Notes: generated by a model not told the origin, from the sequence alone. DNA of 11,612 bases from CAYSVN01 sp964434585 (GCA_964434585.1 CAYSVN010000035.1:1-11612); one strand, 5' to 3'. Shown: positions 1 to 6,822, counted from the first letter of the stretch. A program made the numbers and translations.

Positions 1-77
1 ATGCTAGCGGAGAAGTTGTTCAACGAATCTTTGTTCGTGTATTTATTGATAAACAGGCAATTATAGAGAAATCATAG
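1..77 (+). CDS. 3' end of an unidentified gene (partial)
   Basis: Reading from base 3, an open frame of 24 codons ends at a TAG at 75-77. The peptide reads like a protein C-terminus with alternating hydrophobic and charged residues (SGEVVQRIFVRVFIDKQ, then AIIEKS). The frame contains no start codon, so the gene would begin outside the window. I do not recognise the family. The frame starting at base 1 has an ATG but gives only 21 leucine-rich residues and looks less like protein. Confidence is limited by the short length. Confidence 0.4.
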   Translation, partial: ASGEVVQRIFVRVFIDKQAIIEKS

Positions 78-124
78 CTATTTCTAAATATAAATAACCT
101 AATATTCCATTTTCTACAACATTT

Positions 125-379
125 ATGACCAAACACCACTTACTACTATTCCTAGCCTATGCAGCTCCTTTAAGTATTGTAATGATGGTTGTTGGAGAGG
201 GGGTATTATGGCTTCTTACATTAGCATGCGCAGTGTTGCATATTGTATTTTTAGCAGTGTTAATGATAGATAGAAAAATATCTACTAAAGATGGGCTTCT
301 CTATATTTTATCAATTGGATCTATAGTTATAATACTTACCGCAGGTGTAATATTTATTGTCTTAGAGAGTAGTTTTTAA
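125..379 (+). CDS. Small membrane protein, three predicted helices, unknown function
   Basis: This 84-residue protein is strongly hydrophobic. Likely transmembrane segments are at about residues 5-24, 27-48 and 57-80. A short polar, positively charged loop (around DRKISTKDG, residues 49-57) lies between the second and third. There is no signal-peptide cleavage site, no cysteine motif and no domain I recognise. The ATG follows a pyrimidine-rich stretch without a Shine-Dalgarno sequence, as for most genes here. It is followed by a convergent broken gene. In size and layout it resembles the three-helix protein near the right end of the window, but I see no convincing sequence identity between them. 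It is probably a real gene because the hydrophobic pattern is regular over the full length. Confidence 0.6.
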   Translation: MTKHHLLLFLAYAAPLSIVMMVVGEGVLWLLTLACAVLHIVFLAVLMIDRKISTKDGLLYILSIGSIVIILTAGVIFIVLESSF

Positions 380-455
380 AATTATTATTAGCGGTAACAT
401 TATCTACAACTCAAATCTCTACATCTTCAATTATATTTTTTGAGATGACTTACTT

Positions 456-1173
456 TTAGAAAATAGCTGTAGAATTATCTTTATGAAGCGTCGACACCTC
501 AATTAAACCTCCACAGTGTGCTGTAATTATTTCTGCCAACTCCTTACTGGCGGCGTCTCTTGTGGCATGGTCTCCAGTCAAGTCTTCAATAACTAAAATA
601 GCATTGGTTGTTTCGGGTTTCATTTTAGACTTATTACACTCTCGCCAGTTAAACCTTCTGCGGAGCACCTCTTTGTCATCCTTGTAAATAACCTCACCGT
701 TTTTTGGGTGATCAACCTCGTCTGCATTAAGAATAATAAATGGCTCATCGCCTGAAGCTCTTGTTAAAACAATGTCGCCATCAACCTTATTAAAATCATC
801 ACCACCTAACAGGTAGTAAGTACTTTAACGAAACTATATTATAAATATCTACCAATGTATTAATATGTCCTAACGCCTTGCCATTAAGGATCATTCGATA
901 AAGATTATGAACGCTACAACGGTATTTTTTAGCACCAAAACTACGATAAGCTTCATGCCAAGCTTTTAAAATAGGTTCTTCATGGAATGTTTCTGGGTCA
1001 AAGTTATTCTTTATAAATTGCTGCTGATCACCTAACAAGCTTAGTACTTCTGGAGACATGCCTGTGTTATCGATGTCTTTAGCTATCAACACCGATAGTG
1101 ACAACTCTGGAAACAGTTCGAATACCGTAGGGTCAATAGCAATAGTTATAGATACATATTTTAAACGATTGTT
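456..1173 (-). pseudogene. B3/B4 tRNA-binding domain protein, frameshifted
   Basis: Two adjacent minus-strand frames together make one B3/B4-domain protein (COG3382 type, the domain found in the phenylalanyl-tRNA synthetase beta chain). The upstream frame (808 to about 1164) holds AWHEAYRSFGAKKYRCSV and NTLVDIYNIVSLKYLLPV. The downstream frame (456-806) continues with GGDDFNKVDGDIVL, SGDEPF and RRRFNWREC. Skipping one base, at 807, joins LPV to GGDD exactly where the family is continuous. The joined length, roughly 235 residues, fits my recollection of the family. Homology-like sequence (ITIAIDPTVFELFPEL) extends upstream of the TTG at 1102-1104 towards 1164, yet no in-frame ATG, GTG or TTG lies there before the TAA at 1174-1176. 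One frameshift plus a missing start suggests decay; assembly error is the alternative. Family members are thought to act on tRNA or aminoacyl-tRNA, but this is poorly established. Confidence 0.8.
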
Positions 1174-1308
1174 TTACTTAAGACAACTATATAGCAATGA
1201 ACAATTAATCTACTCAACTTTGAACAAAAAGGGTGTACGTTTGTGCACAAAAAATGTGATCAATAAAACGAATACAAGAACTATGCAAGAGTAAATAATG
1301 TGAACTCC

Positions 1309-1336
1309 TTGTGATGGTTACTTTTTGTGATAGAAT
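1309..1336 (+). promoter_or_regulatory. Extended -10 promoter of argS
   Basis: A -35-like TTGTGA (1309-1314), a 16-bp spacer and TAGAAT (1331-1336) preceded by TG (1328-1329) form an extended -10 promoter. Transcription would start near 1343, giving a leader of about 18 nt before the GTG at 1361. The leader has no Shine-Dalgarno sequence. The intergenic stretch from 1174 to here shows nothing else I can name. Confidence 0.6.
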
Positions 1337-1360
1337 ACACACATCTTTTGAGTTACTTCT

Positions 1361-3073
1361 GTGTTCATTCCCGAAATTTCAGCGGCAATACAAGAATTAG
1401 TACAACAGCACTTACGTGCTGAATACTCGATTGATTTAGAACCTGCAACTATAGAATTTTCTCGACCACAGCAGGTACAACACGGTGACCTTACCACCCC
1501 AATTGCTTTGCAACTTGCTAAGCAGCTAGGGAAGAGTCCACGCGATATCGCTACGGAGCTGTTACCCGTTGTACAACAACATAAGCTGGTAGAGAAATGT
1601 GAAATTGCCGGAGCGGGCTACATTAATATGTGGCTCGCTCCTTCAGCGTTAATACAAAGCTTGCAACAAACCGTTAGAGCAGCAGAGCCAGAAGCAGTGC
1701 GTGATGAAGCTCCAGTTATTATGGAATACTCTTCGATTAATATTGCAAAACCTCTTGGTATCCACCATGTTCTTTCTACATGTATTGGACAAGTTCTTGC
1801 CAATTTATTCCGCCACCAAGGTTACTTGGTAGAAGGCGTTAATCATATTGGCGACTGGGGAACTCAATATGGTAAATTGTATGTTGCCTGCCAAAAATGG
1901 GGGACTAAGAACGATCCAAGCGAGTATACCGTTGATGAATTATTAGATCTTTATGTTAAATTCCATAATGAAGCAGATCAAGATGACAGTCTGGAAAACG
2001 AGGCTAGAGAAGCATTTCGTAGTTTAGAACAAGGCAATAATGATATTCGTATGTTTTGGGAGGCTATTGTTAAGATTTCAATGGAAGATGTGGAAAGTAT
2101 CTATAAGCGCTTAGGGGTGCATATTGAACATGTGCATGGGGAAAGTATGTATGAAGGAAAGATGCAGCCAATTATAGAAGAAGGTAAGCAAAAAAATGTA
2201 TTTAAAGCAGGGGAGCAGGGAGCTCTTATCTCCACATTTCCAGAGGAAACTAATATGCCTCCAGCTCTGATTTTAAAATCAGATGGATCAACTATCTACC
2301 ATACTAGAGACTTAGCAACTATTCGTTACCGCTTAGACCGTTGGAGCCCTCAGGCTATCTACCATGTAGTTGGCGCTGAACAATCTTTATACTTTCAGCA
2401 ACTATTCCATATTGGAAAACAATTAGAATGGAATACGCCAACATGGGAGCATGTTTCTTTTGGCCGCATGCGATTTAGCGACAAAAGTATGAGTACACGA
2501 AAGGGGAATGTTTTAAAATTGAATGAAGTACTCGATGAAGCAGCTCAACGTGCGAAAAAATCAATTGATAGTCGTGGAGATGCTATTCATACAGATGATC
2601 CTGATGGACTGGCGGAGATGATGGGGGTTGGATCGGTTGTTTATGGAATTCTTAGTCAAAATCGACGTATGGATATGATTTTTGATTGGGATAAAGTTCT
2701 TAGCTTTGATGGTAATAGCGCCCCATATATTCAATACAGCTACGCTCGTACTCAGTCCGTTTTACGCAAAGCAGAGGTAGAAGCGGATGCGACCGATGTT
2801 ACCATTCTAGAAGTTGATGACCGCTCACTTATTCTTACCTTACTAGAGCTTCCAGATACTCTTAAGGGAGCTCTAAAGACATTAAGCCCACATGTACTAG
2901 CAAATTATCTTTACCGACTCTGTCAGCAATTTAATACCTTTTACAATAATAGCCCGATTTTAAAGGCTGAACAGCAATTACAACAACTTCGTTTATATCT
3001 TACAAAACTTACTGGTGATGTTATCACCTGTCTTTGCCAGCTGCTGCTGGTACCTTTACCTGCTTCTATGTAA
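1361..3073 (+). CDS. argS: Arginyl-tRNA synthetase
   Basis: This class I enzyme charges tRNA-Arg with arginine using ATP. The 570-residue length is normal. Visible parts are an N-terminal Arg-specific domain (about 5-95, with HGDLTTPIALQLAK), the catalytic core from about 118, NHIGDWGTQYGKL (161-173), YHVVGAEQ (334-341), a KMSKS-equivalent MSTRKGN (377-383) and a helical DALR anticodon-binding domain (about 455-570, ending LVPLPASM). The HIGH motif, usually HVGH after NxAKP in ArgRS, reads GIHH (133-136), which is unusual. The start is GTG at 1361, placed about 18 nt after the predicted transcription start; no upstream alternative fits. The next gene starts 11 nt after the stop, so the two are probably co-transcribed. 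Confidence 0.96.
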   Translation: MFIPEISAAIQELVQQHLRAEYSIDLEPATIEFSRPQQVQHGDLTTPIALQLAKQLGKSPRDIATELLPVVQQHKLVEKCEIAGAGYINMWLAPSALIQSLQQTVRAAEPEAVRDEAPVIMEYSSINIAKPLGIHHVLSTCIGQVLANLFRHQGYLVEGVNHIGDWGTQYGKLYVACQKWGTKNDPSEYTVDELLDLYVKFHNEADQDDSLENEAREAFRSLEQGNNDIRMFWEAIVKISMEDVESIYKRLGVHIEHVHGESMYEGKMQPIIEEGKQKNVFKAGEQGALISTFPEETNMPPALILKSDGSTIYHTRDLATIRYRLDRWSPQAIYHVVGAEQSLYFQQLFHIGKQLEWNTPTWEHVSFGRMRFSDKSMSTRKGNVLKLNEVLDEAAQRAKKSIDSRGDAIHTDDPDGLAEMMGVGSVVYGILSQNRRMDMIFDWDKVLSFDGNSAPYIQYSYARTQSVLRKAEVEADATDVTILEVDDRSLILTLLELPDTLKGALKTLSPHVLANYLYRLCQQFNTFYNNSPILKAEQQLQQLRLYLTKLTGDVITCLCQLLLVPLPASM

Positions 3074-3084
3074 CCCTTTTTATT

Positions 3085-4512
3085 ATGACCCACTCTCGTC
3101 GCCGTCCTACCCGCCGTTCTCGTAAATCATCTGCTAACCCTATTGTAGGATTTATCCTTGTTGTGTTAACTGGTTTTTTATTTACTGGCTGTGCCAGCCA
3201 AGAACGGTTACCAATTGATGAATATACGTTTACAGCCGAAGATTTACAGCAGGCAGCAGAAATTAGCGATGCTCAAGAAGAGGTGCTTACTGGTACAACT
3301 GGTACGGAGAGCACTATTAGCGCTCCTTCTACTGCTCTGGCACCGCTTAACCCTGATGTTGAATTGGCTGACCCAGCTGTTATTGAAAGCTACAATGCAA
3401 TTCGCTCACCTATTACGGTGGCGGAGAATACAAGCATTGTTACTAATGAATTTGTAAACGTGCGTAGCGAACCTAGTTCTCGCTCAACAAAACTAGCAGT
3501 AATTAACCAAGGTGAAACTATTGCTATTACTGGTTACCATAACGCTGCTTGGGCAGAAGTAGACTTAGGCGAAGAAGGTAAAGGATACGTTAGTACCAGC
3601 TTTGTAGGAAGACTACTAGCTGAATCTGCTATTGAAGCATTTAACACAGAATTTGAAGGGCAATACTTTGTTGATTTTCAATTTTTAAATGTCCGTGCAC
3701 AAGCCGATAAAGACAGTGCTAAACTTGGAGTGCTTGATAGCCAACAAATTATTCGTCCGCTTGATAACAGTAATGGCTGGGCTCGCATTGCATTTGATGG
3801 AAAGGAAGGCTATGTAGCAGATGAATATCTTGAGCCATTTAAGCCTTCTATTGTGGTAAGACAGGATCAATACACATTACCAGTACTTCACTACCGACTT
3901 ATTCAAGATGGCATGCTAGCTGCGCTTAGTAGCCATATTGACACCTTAAAAAATGCCGGTTATAGCTTTAGCACTTTTAAAGATTTTTCTGACTTATTAA
4001 GTACACAGCAAGACCAAGATGTTCGCCTAGAGCCAAAACAGGTTATTATTGCTGTGTCCGACATTACAAAAGATGACTTAGCAACCCTGCAAGATGTGCT
4101 AAGTGCTGCCGGTGTACCAGCAACTGTGTTTATACAAACACGACATATTGGTCTAGAAAACATTACCGAAAGTGATGTGCAGGCACTTGTTGCAAGTGGA
4201 TTGGATATACAGGCTGGCGGCCATATTGGAGATGACTTACGCAGTCTAACAAATGCACAAGTGCAAGTAGAACTAGCCCAGAGTAAAGCTATGCTAGAAG
4301 GAATTATTGGCCGCGAGATTAATGCGATTGCTTACCCGCGCGGTGGCGTTAATGATAGAATTTTAGCTAAAGTAATTGAGGCTGGCTTCTTAACTGGACT
4401 TGGTTCACAAGATGGCATTACCTTTAAAAGGGAAGAGCTACTTGATATGCCAAGCCTCTTTATTAGCAGCAGCCTAAGTGGAGAAGATGTCTTGAGCTTG
4501 ATTCAACCTTAA
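3085..4512 (+). CDS. Lipoprotein with two SH3b domains and a degenerate polysaccharide deacetylase domain
   Basis: I place the start at the ATG at 3085, giving 475 residues with an Arg/Lys-rich n-region, a hydrophobic stretch (about 19-33) and lipobox LFTGC with C36. An in-frame ATG 17 codons earlier lies inside argS and would spoil the signal peptide. A low-complexity linker leads to SH3b domain 1 (about 118-178, VNVRSEPSS) and SH3b domain 2 (about 193-253, LNVRAQADKD). A NodB-like domain follows (about 264-475): LPVLHYRLI, then AVSD (D326) where TFDDG is expected, GGHIGDD (H380) where HxxxH is expected, and YPRGG (417-421). The usual catalytic Asp is Ser and the second metal His is Asp, so deacetylase activity is doubtful. 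SH3b domains usually bind peptidoglycan, so a surface-anchored wall-binding role is likely. It follows argS by 11 nt without a Shine-Dalgarno site. Confidence 0.85.
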   Translation: MTHSRRRPTRRSRKSSANPIVGFILVVLTGFLFTGCASQERLPIDEYTFTAEDLQQAAEISDAQEEVLTGTTGTESTISAPSTALAPLNPDVELADPAVIESYNAIRSPITVAENTSIVTNEFVNVRSEPSSRSTKLAVINQGETIAITGYHNAAWAEVDLGEEGKGYVSTSFVGRLLAESAIEAFNTEFEGQYFVDFQFLNVRAQADKDSAKLGVLDSQQIIRPLDNSNGWARIAFDGKEGYVADEYLEPFKPSIVVRQDQYTLPVLHYRLIQDGMLAALSSHIDTLKNAGYSFSTFKDFSDLLSTQQDQDVRLEPKQVIIAVSDITKDDLATLQDVLSAAGVPATVFIQTRHIGLENITESDVQALVASGLDIQAGGHIGDDLRSLTNAQVQVELAQSKAMLEGIIGREINAIAYPRGGVNDRILAKVIEAGFLTGLGSQDGITFKREELLDMPSLFISSSLSGEDVLSLIQP

Positions 4513-4549
4513 CACCCCAATTTCTCTCGAACAACCCACACAAAGTAGC

Positions 4550-4580
4550 AAACCATCAGTTCACTGATGGTTTTTGCTTT
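4550..4580 (+). terminator. Intrinsic terminator after the argS unit
   Basis: AACCATCAGT (4551-4560) pairs with ACTGATGGTT (4563-4572); the innermost pair cannot close, leaving a tetraloop. A T-run (4571-4575, then GCTTT) follows on the plus strand. The hairpin sits between convergent genes and abuts the stop codon of the minus-strand pilin gene. The opposite orientation has a poorer U-tract, so it mainly ends the argS-lipoprotein transcript. Confidence 0.85.
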
Positions 4581-4947
4581 ACGTAATAATGTCTACAGCT
4601 GAGCTGACAATAATACCAGCAAAAATTGATAATAGCAGTCCTACGATTCCAATCATTAACGCTTTTTTTGCATGCTCCTTTCCGTCGCTAATACCGCTAA
4701 GCATTAAGCGAATACCGCCATAAATTATAACAATAACACAAAGCCCTCCTATCATTAGTAAAATAGTTTCTATGGTAACACGTGCGAATGACTCTATTAG
4801 GTTTTCACCATTACTAGGCCTGCATACCCCCAACTTTCCACATACATTTTCTTTCCAATACTGACTTGGTGGTTTAATTGCTTGCGCAAACAATGCAACA
4901 GGCTTACTTAAGAGTGTAATGCCGATGATATGGATAACATATTTCAT
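4579..4947 (-). CDS. Small VirB2/TrbC-like pilin subunit
   Basis: This 122-residue protein has a signal peptide with probable cleavage after ALFA (A21), before Q22. A short polar segment with two cysteines (C36, C42) follows. Two transmembrane helices (about 60-83 and 96-118) are joined by a short charged loop, SGISDGKEHAKKA. Two helices around a small basic loop after signal cleavage is the architecture of VirB2/TrbC pilins of type IV secretion systems. The helix 1 end YGGIRLML matches YGGAQLLL in the upstream gene. Its ATG overlaps the stop codon of that gene by one base (TAATG on the minus strand), so translation is probably coupled. Assignment rests on architecture and the family resemblance, since pilin sequences diverge fast. 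Confidence 0.8.
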   Translation of the reverse strand: MKYVIHIIGITLLSKPVALFAQAIKPPSQYWKENVCGKLGVCRPSNGENLIESFARVTIETILLMIGGLCVIVIIYGGIRLMLSGISDGKEHAKKALMIGIVGLLLSIFAGIIVSSAVDIIT

Positions 4948-6005
4948 TATAGACCAAGGCTTAAGATCGCTCTGGCAATTACCTGAGCTAAATTAATAAT
5001 AATTACACCAATAATACCCCAAACAATAGCGGTGCGTGCCCTGTTAAATTTATCATCTTTCCCTTCTGCGAATAATAATTGAAAGCCGGCAACAATAATA
5101 ACAATAACAAATAAACTTGTAAGCACTCCGCTTACGACGCCTATGATAAAGTCTAAGACCTCATTAATTGATACTGCTAAACCTTCAACTGTAGATGCTC
5201 CACTTGTTCCAGCGCCATTTGCCGATACCCCCTCTAAAATAATTGTTAGAATTGTTTGAGAGGTTAACACCATTACAAACCCTAATATTGCCATTAAAAT
5301 AGTGGTTTTACCTTGCTGGATCATGCCGTCGCTACCAAAGCCAAGTAATAACTGTGCACCGCCGTATACAATCATAGCTACTACTATTCCACCCGCAAGA
5401 ATAAGTAAAAAGCTAATAATGGGTGTTAGAAAGTCTAAAAACAAGTTTTCGGTTGCGCAATTAATGGTGTTATCACCAGCTTTAACGCCCTCTATATATT
5501 CGCATACCGGCGGTCTTTGAGCATGTGCAGTTGGAATAATGTATTCCATAATGTGGCTTTTTTCGTACTTAATCCCGTCTTCTAATGATCCTGAAGTATA
5601 AAATCCATTAATAGTACTAAGTATTAATCCCGAGAAAAACAGCATAAGCAAACCTAAAATGGCCCACATCATATTTTGCTTGCCTTGGTCTACCTTACCA
5701 ACCATATACAGTATACCCCCAATAATAAGCCATAACACTGTAATTCCATAAGCAGAAGTGTAGATAGTGTCTAAGATTCCTCCGTTAAGGTATTTAAAAA
5801 TAAGCAGCTCATCTTTTTCGGCCTCAATACATATCCAAGCTATGCCATGATTCGGCTCTAATATACAAACTTGACTTGGGGTGCAATTATTGCACTCAAA
5901 ACTCGGACCTGTGGGCCCGCCTTGGGCGTATACCATCAATGGAAACATTGTTAGTAGTATTACCCCAATAAGCGGTGTCAAAACTAGTGTGCGCAGATTA
6001 AACAT
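4947..6005 (-). CDS. Three-module pilin-like membrane protein (VirB2/TrbC-like tandem)
   Basis: The 352-residue protein has an N-terminal signal peptide with likely cleavage after VYA (A27). Three consecutive helix-loop-helix modules follow. Module 1 (about 80-134) has loop GKVDQGKQNMM, module 2 (about 190-257) has YGGAQLLLGFGSDG, and module 3 (about 280-348) has AGFQLLFAEGKDDKFNRA. Each loop is short, carries an Asp and basic residues, and precedes an A/I-rich second helix, as in the small pilin downstream. Cysteines sit in the outer segments (C38, C41, C47, C59; C168, C183). Before module 2 lies PTAHAQ (158-163), which looks like a second signal-peptidase site. The protein may be processed into separate pilins or kept as a polytopic channel protein (VirB6-like is an alternative). 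Its promoter is leaderless, and the small pilin gene is coupled downstream. Confidence 0.8.
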   Translation of the reverse strand: MFNLRTLVLTPLIGVILLTMFPLMVYAQGGPTGPSFECNNCTPSQVCILEPNHGIAWICIEAEKDELLIFKYLNGGILDTIYTSAYGITVLWLIIGGILYMVGKVDQGKQNMMWAILGLLMLFFSGLILSTINGFYTSGSLEDGIKYEKSHIMEYIIPTAHAQRPPVCEYIEGVKAGDNTINCATENLFLDFLTPIISFLLILAGGIVVAMIVYGGAQLLLGFGSDGMIQQGKTTILMAILGFVMVLTSQTILTIILEGVSANGAGTSGASTVEGLAVSINEVLDFIIGVVSGVLTSLFVIVIIVAGFQLLFAEGKDDKFNRARTAIVWGIIGVIIINLAQVIARAILSLGL

Positions 6006-6013
6006 ATCATTTT

Positions 6014-6043
6014 ATTATAGCACAAGATAGTATCCATTGTAAG
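6014..6043 (-). promoter_or_regulatory. Leaderless extended -10 promoter of the pilin operon
   Basis: On the minus strand, TATAAT (6019-6014) is preceded by TGC, forming a consensus extended -10. CTTACA (6043-6038) sits at the -35 position with a 17-bp spacer after TTACAA. Only 8 nt separate TATAAT from the ATG at 6005, so the transcript should start within a base or two of the start codon. The arrangement closely matches the promoter before the virB4-like gene. Confidence 0.75.
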
Positions 6044-6093
6044 AGAGGTTTAGAGATTACAGATGTCTATAGAGGTAATAGAGGGTACAGATG
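6044..6093. repeat. Imperfect direct repeat next to the pilin promoter
   Basis: Two copies, 6044-6065 and 6071-6093, share AGAGGT, then AGAG, then TACAGATG, with small differences between these blocks. The repeat period is 27-28 bp. The first copy directly touches the -35 element of the pilin promoter, so a binding site for a regulator is a fair guess. The repeat also lies upstream of the tRNA-Gly promoter on the other strand. Confidence 0.65.
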
Positions 6094-6111
6094 CTTATTT
6101 TTATTTTTTGA

Positions 6112-6140
6112 TTGCATACAGCATCAAATCTCCGTAAGAT
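6112..6140 (+). promoter_or_regulatory. Probable promoter of tRNA-Gly
   Basis: TTGCAT (6112-6117) and TAAGAT (6135-6140) are separated by 17 bp. The predicted start near 6147 is about 5 nt before the mature 5' end of the tRNA. Matches to consensus are moderate, so the call rests mainly on spacing and position. Confidence 0.5.
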
Positions 6141-6151
6141 TGTTTCCACCT

Positions 6152-6228
6152 GCGGATGTAGCTCAGCTGGCTAGAGCGTCGCCTTGCCATGGCGAAGGTC
6201 GCGAGTTCGAATCTCGTCATCCGCTCCA
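6152..6228 (+). tRNA. tRNA-Gly, anticodon GCC
   Basis: The full cloverleaf can be folded by eye. The acceptor stem pairs GCGGATG (6152-6158) with CATCCGC (6218-6224). The D arm is GCTC/GAGC with a 9-nt loop. The anticodon stem is TCGCC/GGCGA around TTGCCAT, with anticodon GCC at 6186-6188. The T arm is GCGAG/CTCGT around TTCGAAT. The discriminator base is T, as in bacterial tRNA-Gly, and CCA is encoded (6226-6228). It reads GGC and GGT codons. It stands alone between minus-strand genes. Confidence 0.97.
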
Positions 6229-6251
6229 CTAAAAAATTTCGTGACACTGAC

Positions 6252-6265
6252 TTAGTAATTACTAA
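6252..6265. repeat. Perfect 14-bp palindrome TTAGTAATTACTAA
   Basis: This fully self-complementary sequence lies 24 bp downstream of the tRNA, just before the terminator hairpin. It could be an operator-like site for a dimeric protein, or a chance palindrome in AT-rich sequence. No gene starts next to it. Confidence 0.45.
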
Positions 6266-6270
6266 TTAAG

Positions 6271-6300
6271 AAAAAAGCTTTAACGTCCTGTTAAAGCTTT
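6271..6300 (-). terminator. Intrinsic terminator of the receiver gene, possibly bidirectional
   Basis: An 11-bp perfect stem, AAAGCTTTAAC (6274-6284) with GTTAAAGCTTT (6290-6300), closes a 5-nt loop. On the minus strand it is followed by a run of six U from the A-tract at 6271-6276, so it ends the receiver transcript. On the plus strand the tail is weaker (CTATCATTATTTT), but it could still stop the tRNA transcript. Confidence 0.8.
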
Positions 6301-6346
6301 CTATCATTATTTTCATCAATTCATCCTTTGAATTGAAGCTAGTAGA

Positions 6347-6736
6347 TCAAACTATTGCCGTGCGCCGCGCCGAGCGTGTCGGAATTTGATCAATTAACCT
6401 TTTAACCACGTTTACAATCGAATCCGTGGAATCGTGCTCCTTGCAACTTTCTGTAATTGGCGAACGATTGAAGTGAAGTGGTTTTGCGGAAAAAGGAACA
6501 ACCGCAACGATTGCACAGCTTTTGTGCGGCAAAATTTTCCGAAGTTCGACTGCAATCTCATTCGCAGTGTCGACACCAATTGCGTAATCAAGCAGAATGG
6601 CAGCGGGGCGATATTCGCTTGCAAGCTCAATTGCTCTTTCTTCGTTTGATGCTAGCTCTACGTAAAAATTGCATTTTTCCAAACTCGATCGTAACGCAAT
6701 CGATTTTTCTTCTGTAATAATTAAAACATTGATCAA
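6347..6736 (-). CDS. Small atypical response-regulator receiver domain protein
   Basis: The 129 residues form a stand-alone CheY-like receiver with no output domain. VLIITEE (4-10) gives the acidic pair E9/E10, AILLDY places the phosphoacceptor at D50, and a final helix is visible (about 105-117). The switch Thr/Ser after strand 4 is Val (AIVAVV, 75-80). The conserved Lys before Pro near strand 5 appears to be Ser (RSPI, 91-94). Phosphorylation is possible but the normal signalling switch looks lost. The start is TTG at 6736, supported by GGAG six bases upstream, the only clear Shine-Dalgarno-driven start here. Base use looks richer in CG dinucleotides than neighbouring genes, hinting at a different origin. 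No histidine kinase is nearby. Confidence 0.65.
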   Translation of the reverse strand: MINVLIITEEKSIALRSSLEKCNFYVELASNEERAIELASEYRPAAILLDYAIGVDTANEIAVELRKILPHKSCAIVAVVPFSAKPLHFNRSPITESCKEHDSTDSIVNVVKRLIDQIPTRSARRTAIV

Positions 6737-6785
6737 GGGAGACTCCAGTGAAAAAAGGGGTAGTAAATTGATTTGTAAAACAACG

Positions 6786-6822
6786 ATAATAGCACTTTAA
6801 TTGTAAATAGTATTTTTGTCAA
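6786..6822 (-). promoter_or_regulatory. Promoter region of the receiver gene
   Basis: On the minus strand a perfect TTGACA (6822-6817) is followed after 17 bp by TAAAGT (6799-6794). Just downstream TGC-TATTAT (6794-6786) is an alternative extended -10. Either gives a leader of about 43-50 nt, long for this window. Which -10 is used cannot be told from sequence. Confidence 0.5.

Noticed and set aside
1..66. Open frame starting with the ATG at base 1
   Set aside because: It gives 21 mostly Leu-rich residues with no context. The frame from base 3 looks more like real protein.
799..812. Programmed +1 frameshift in the B3/B4 gene
   Set aside because: Re-pairing of tRNA-Val from GTT to TTA would be poor, and the gene also lacks a start codon. 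Decay is simpler, so I kept this only as a remark.
1058..1294. Plus-strand open frame of 78 codons before argS
   Set aside because: It lies opposite the B3/B4 fragment, whose minus-strand frame has clear family motifs, and its sequence is low in protein-like features.
3034..3084. Upstream ATG for the SH3b lipoprotein
   Set aside because: It would overlap argS and put 17 residues in front of the basic n-region, spoiling a standard lipoprotein signal. The ATG at 3085 is better.
6434..6717. Plus-strand open frames opposite the receiver gene
   Set aside because: They are Cys/Asn/Phe-rich shadows. The minus-strand frame has the receiver fold and a ribosome site.
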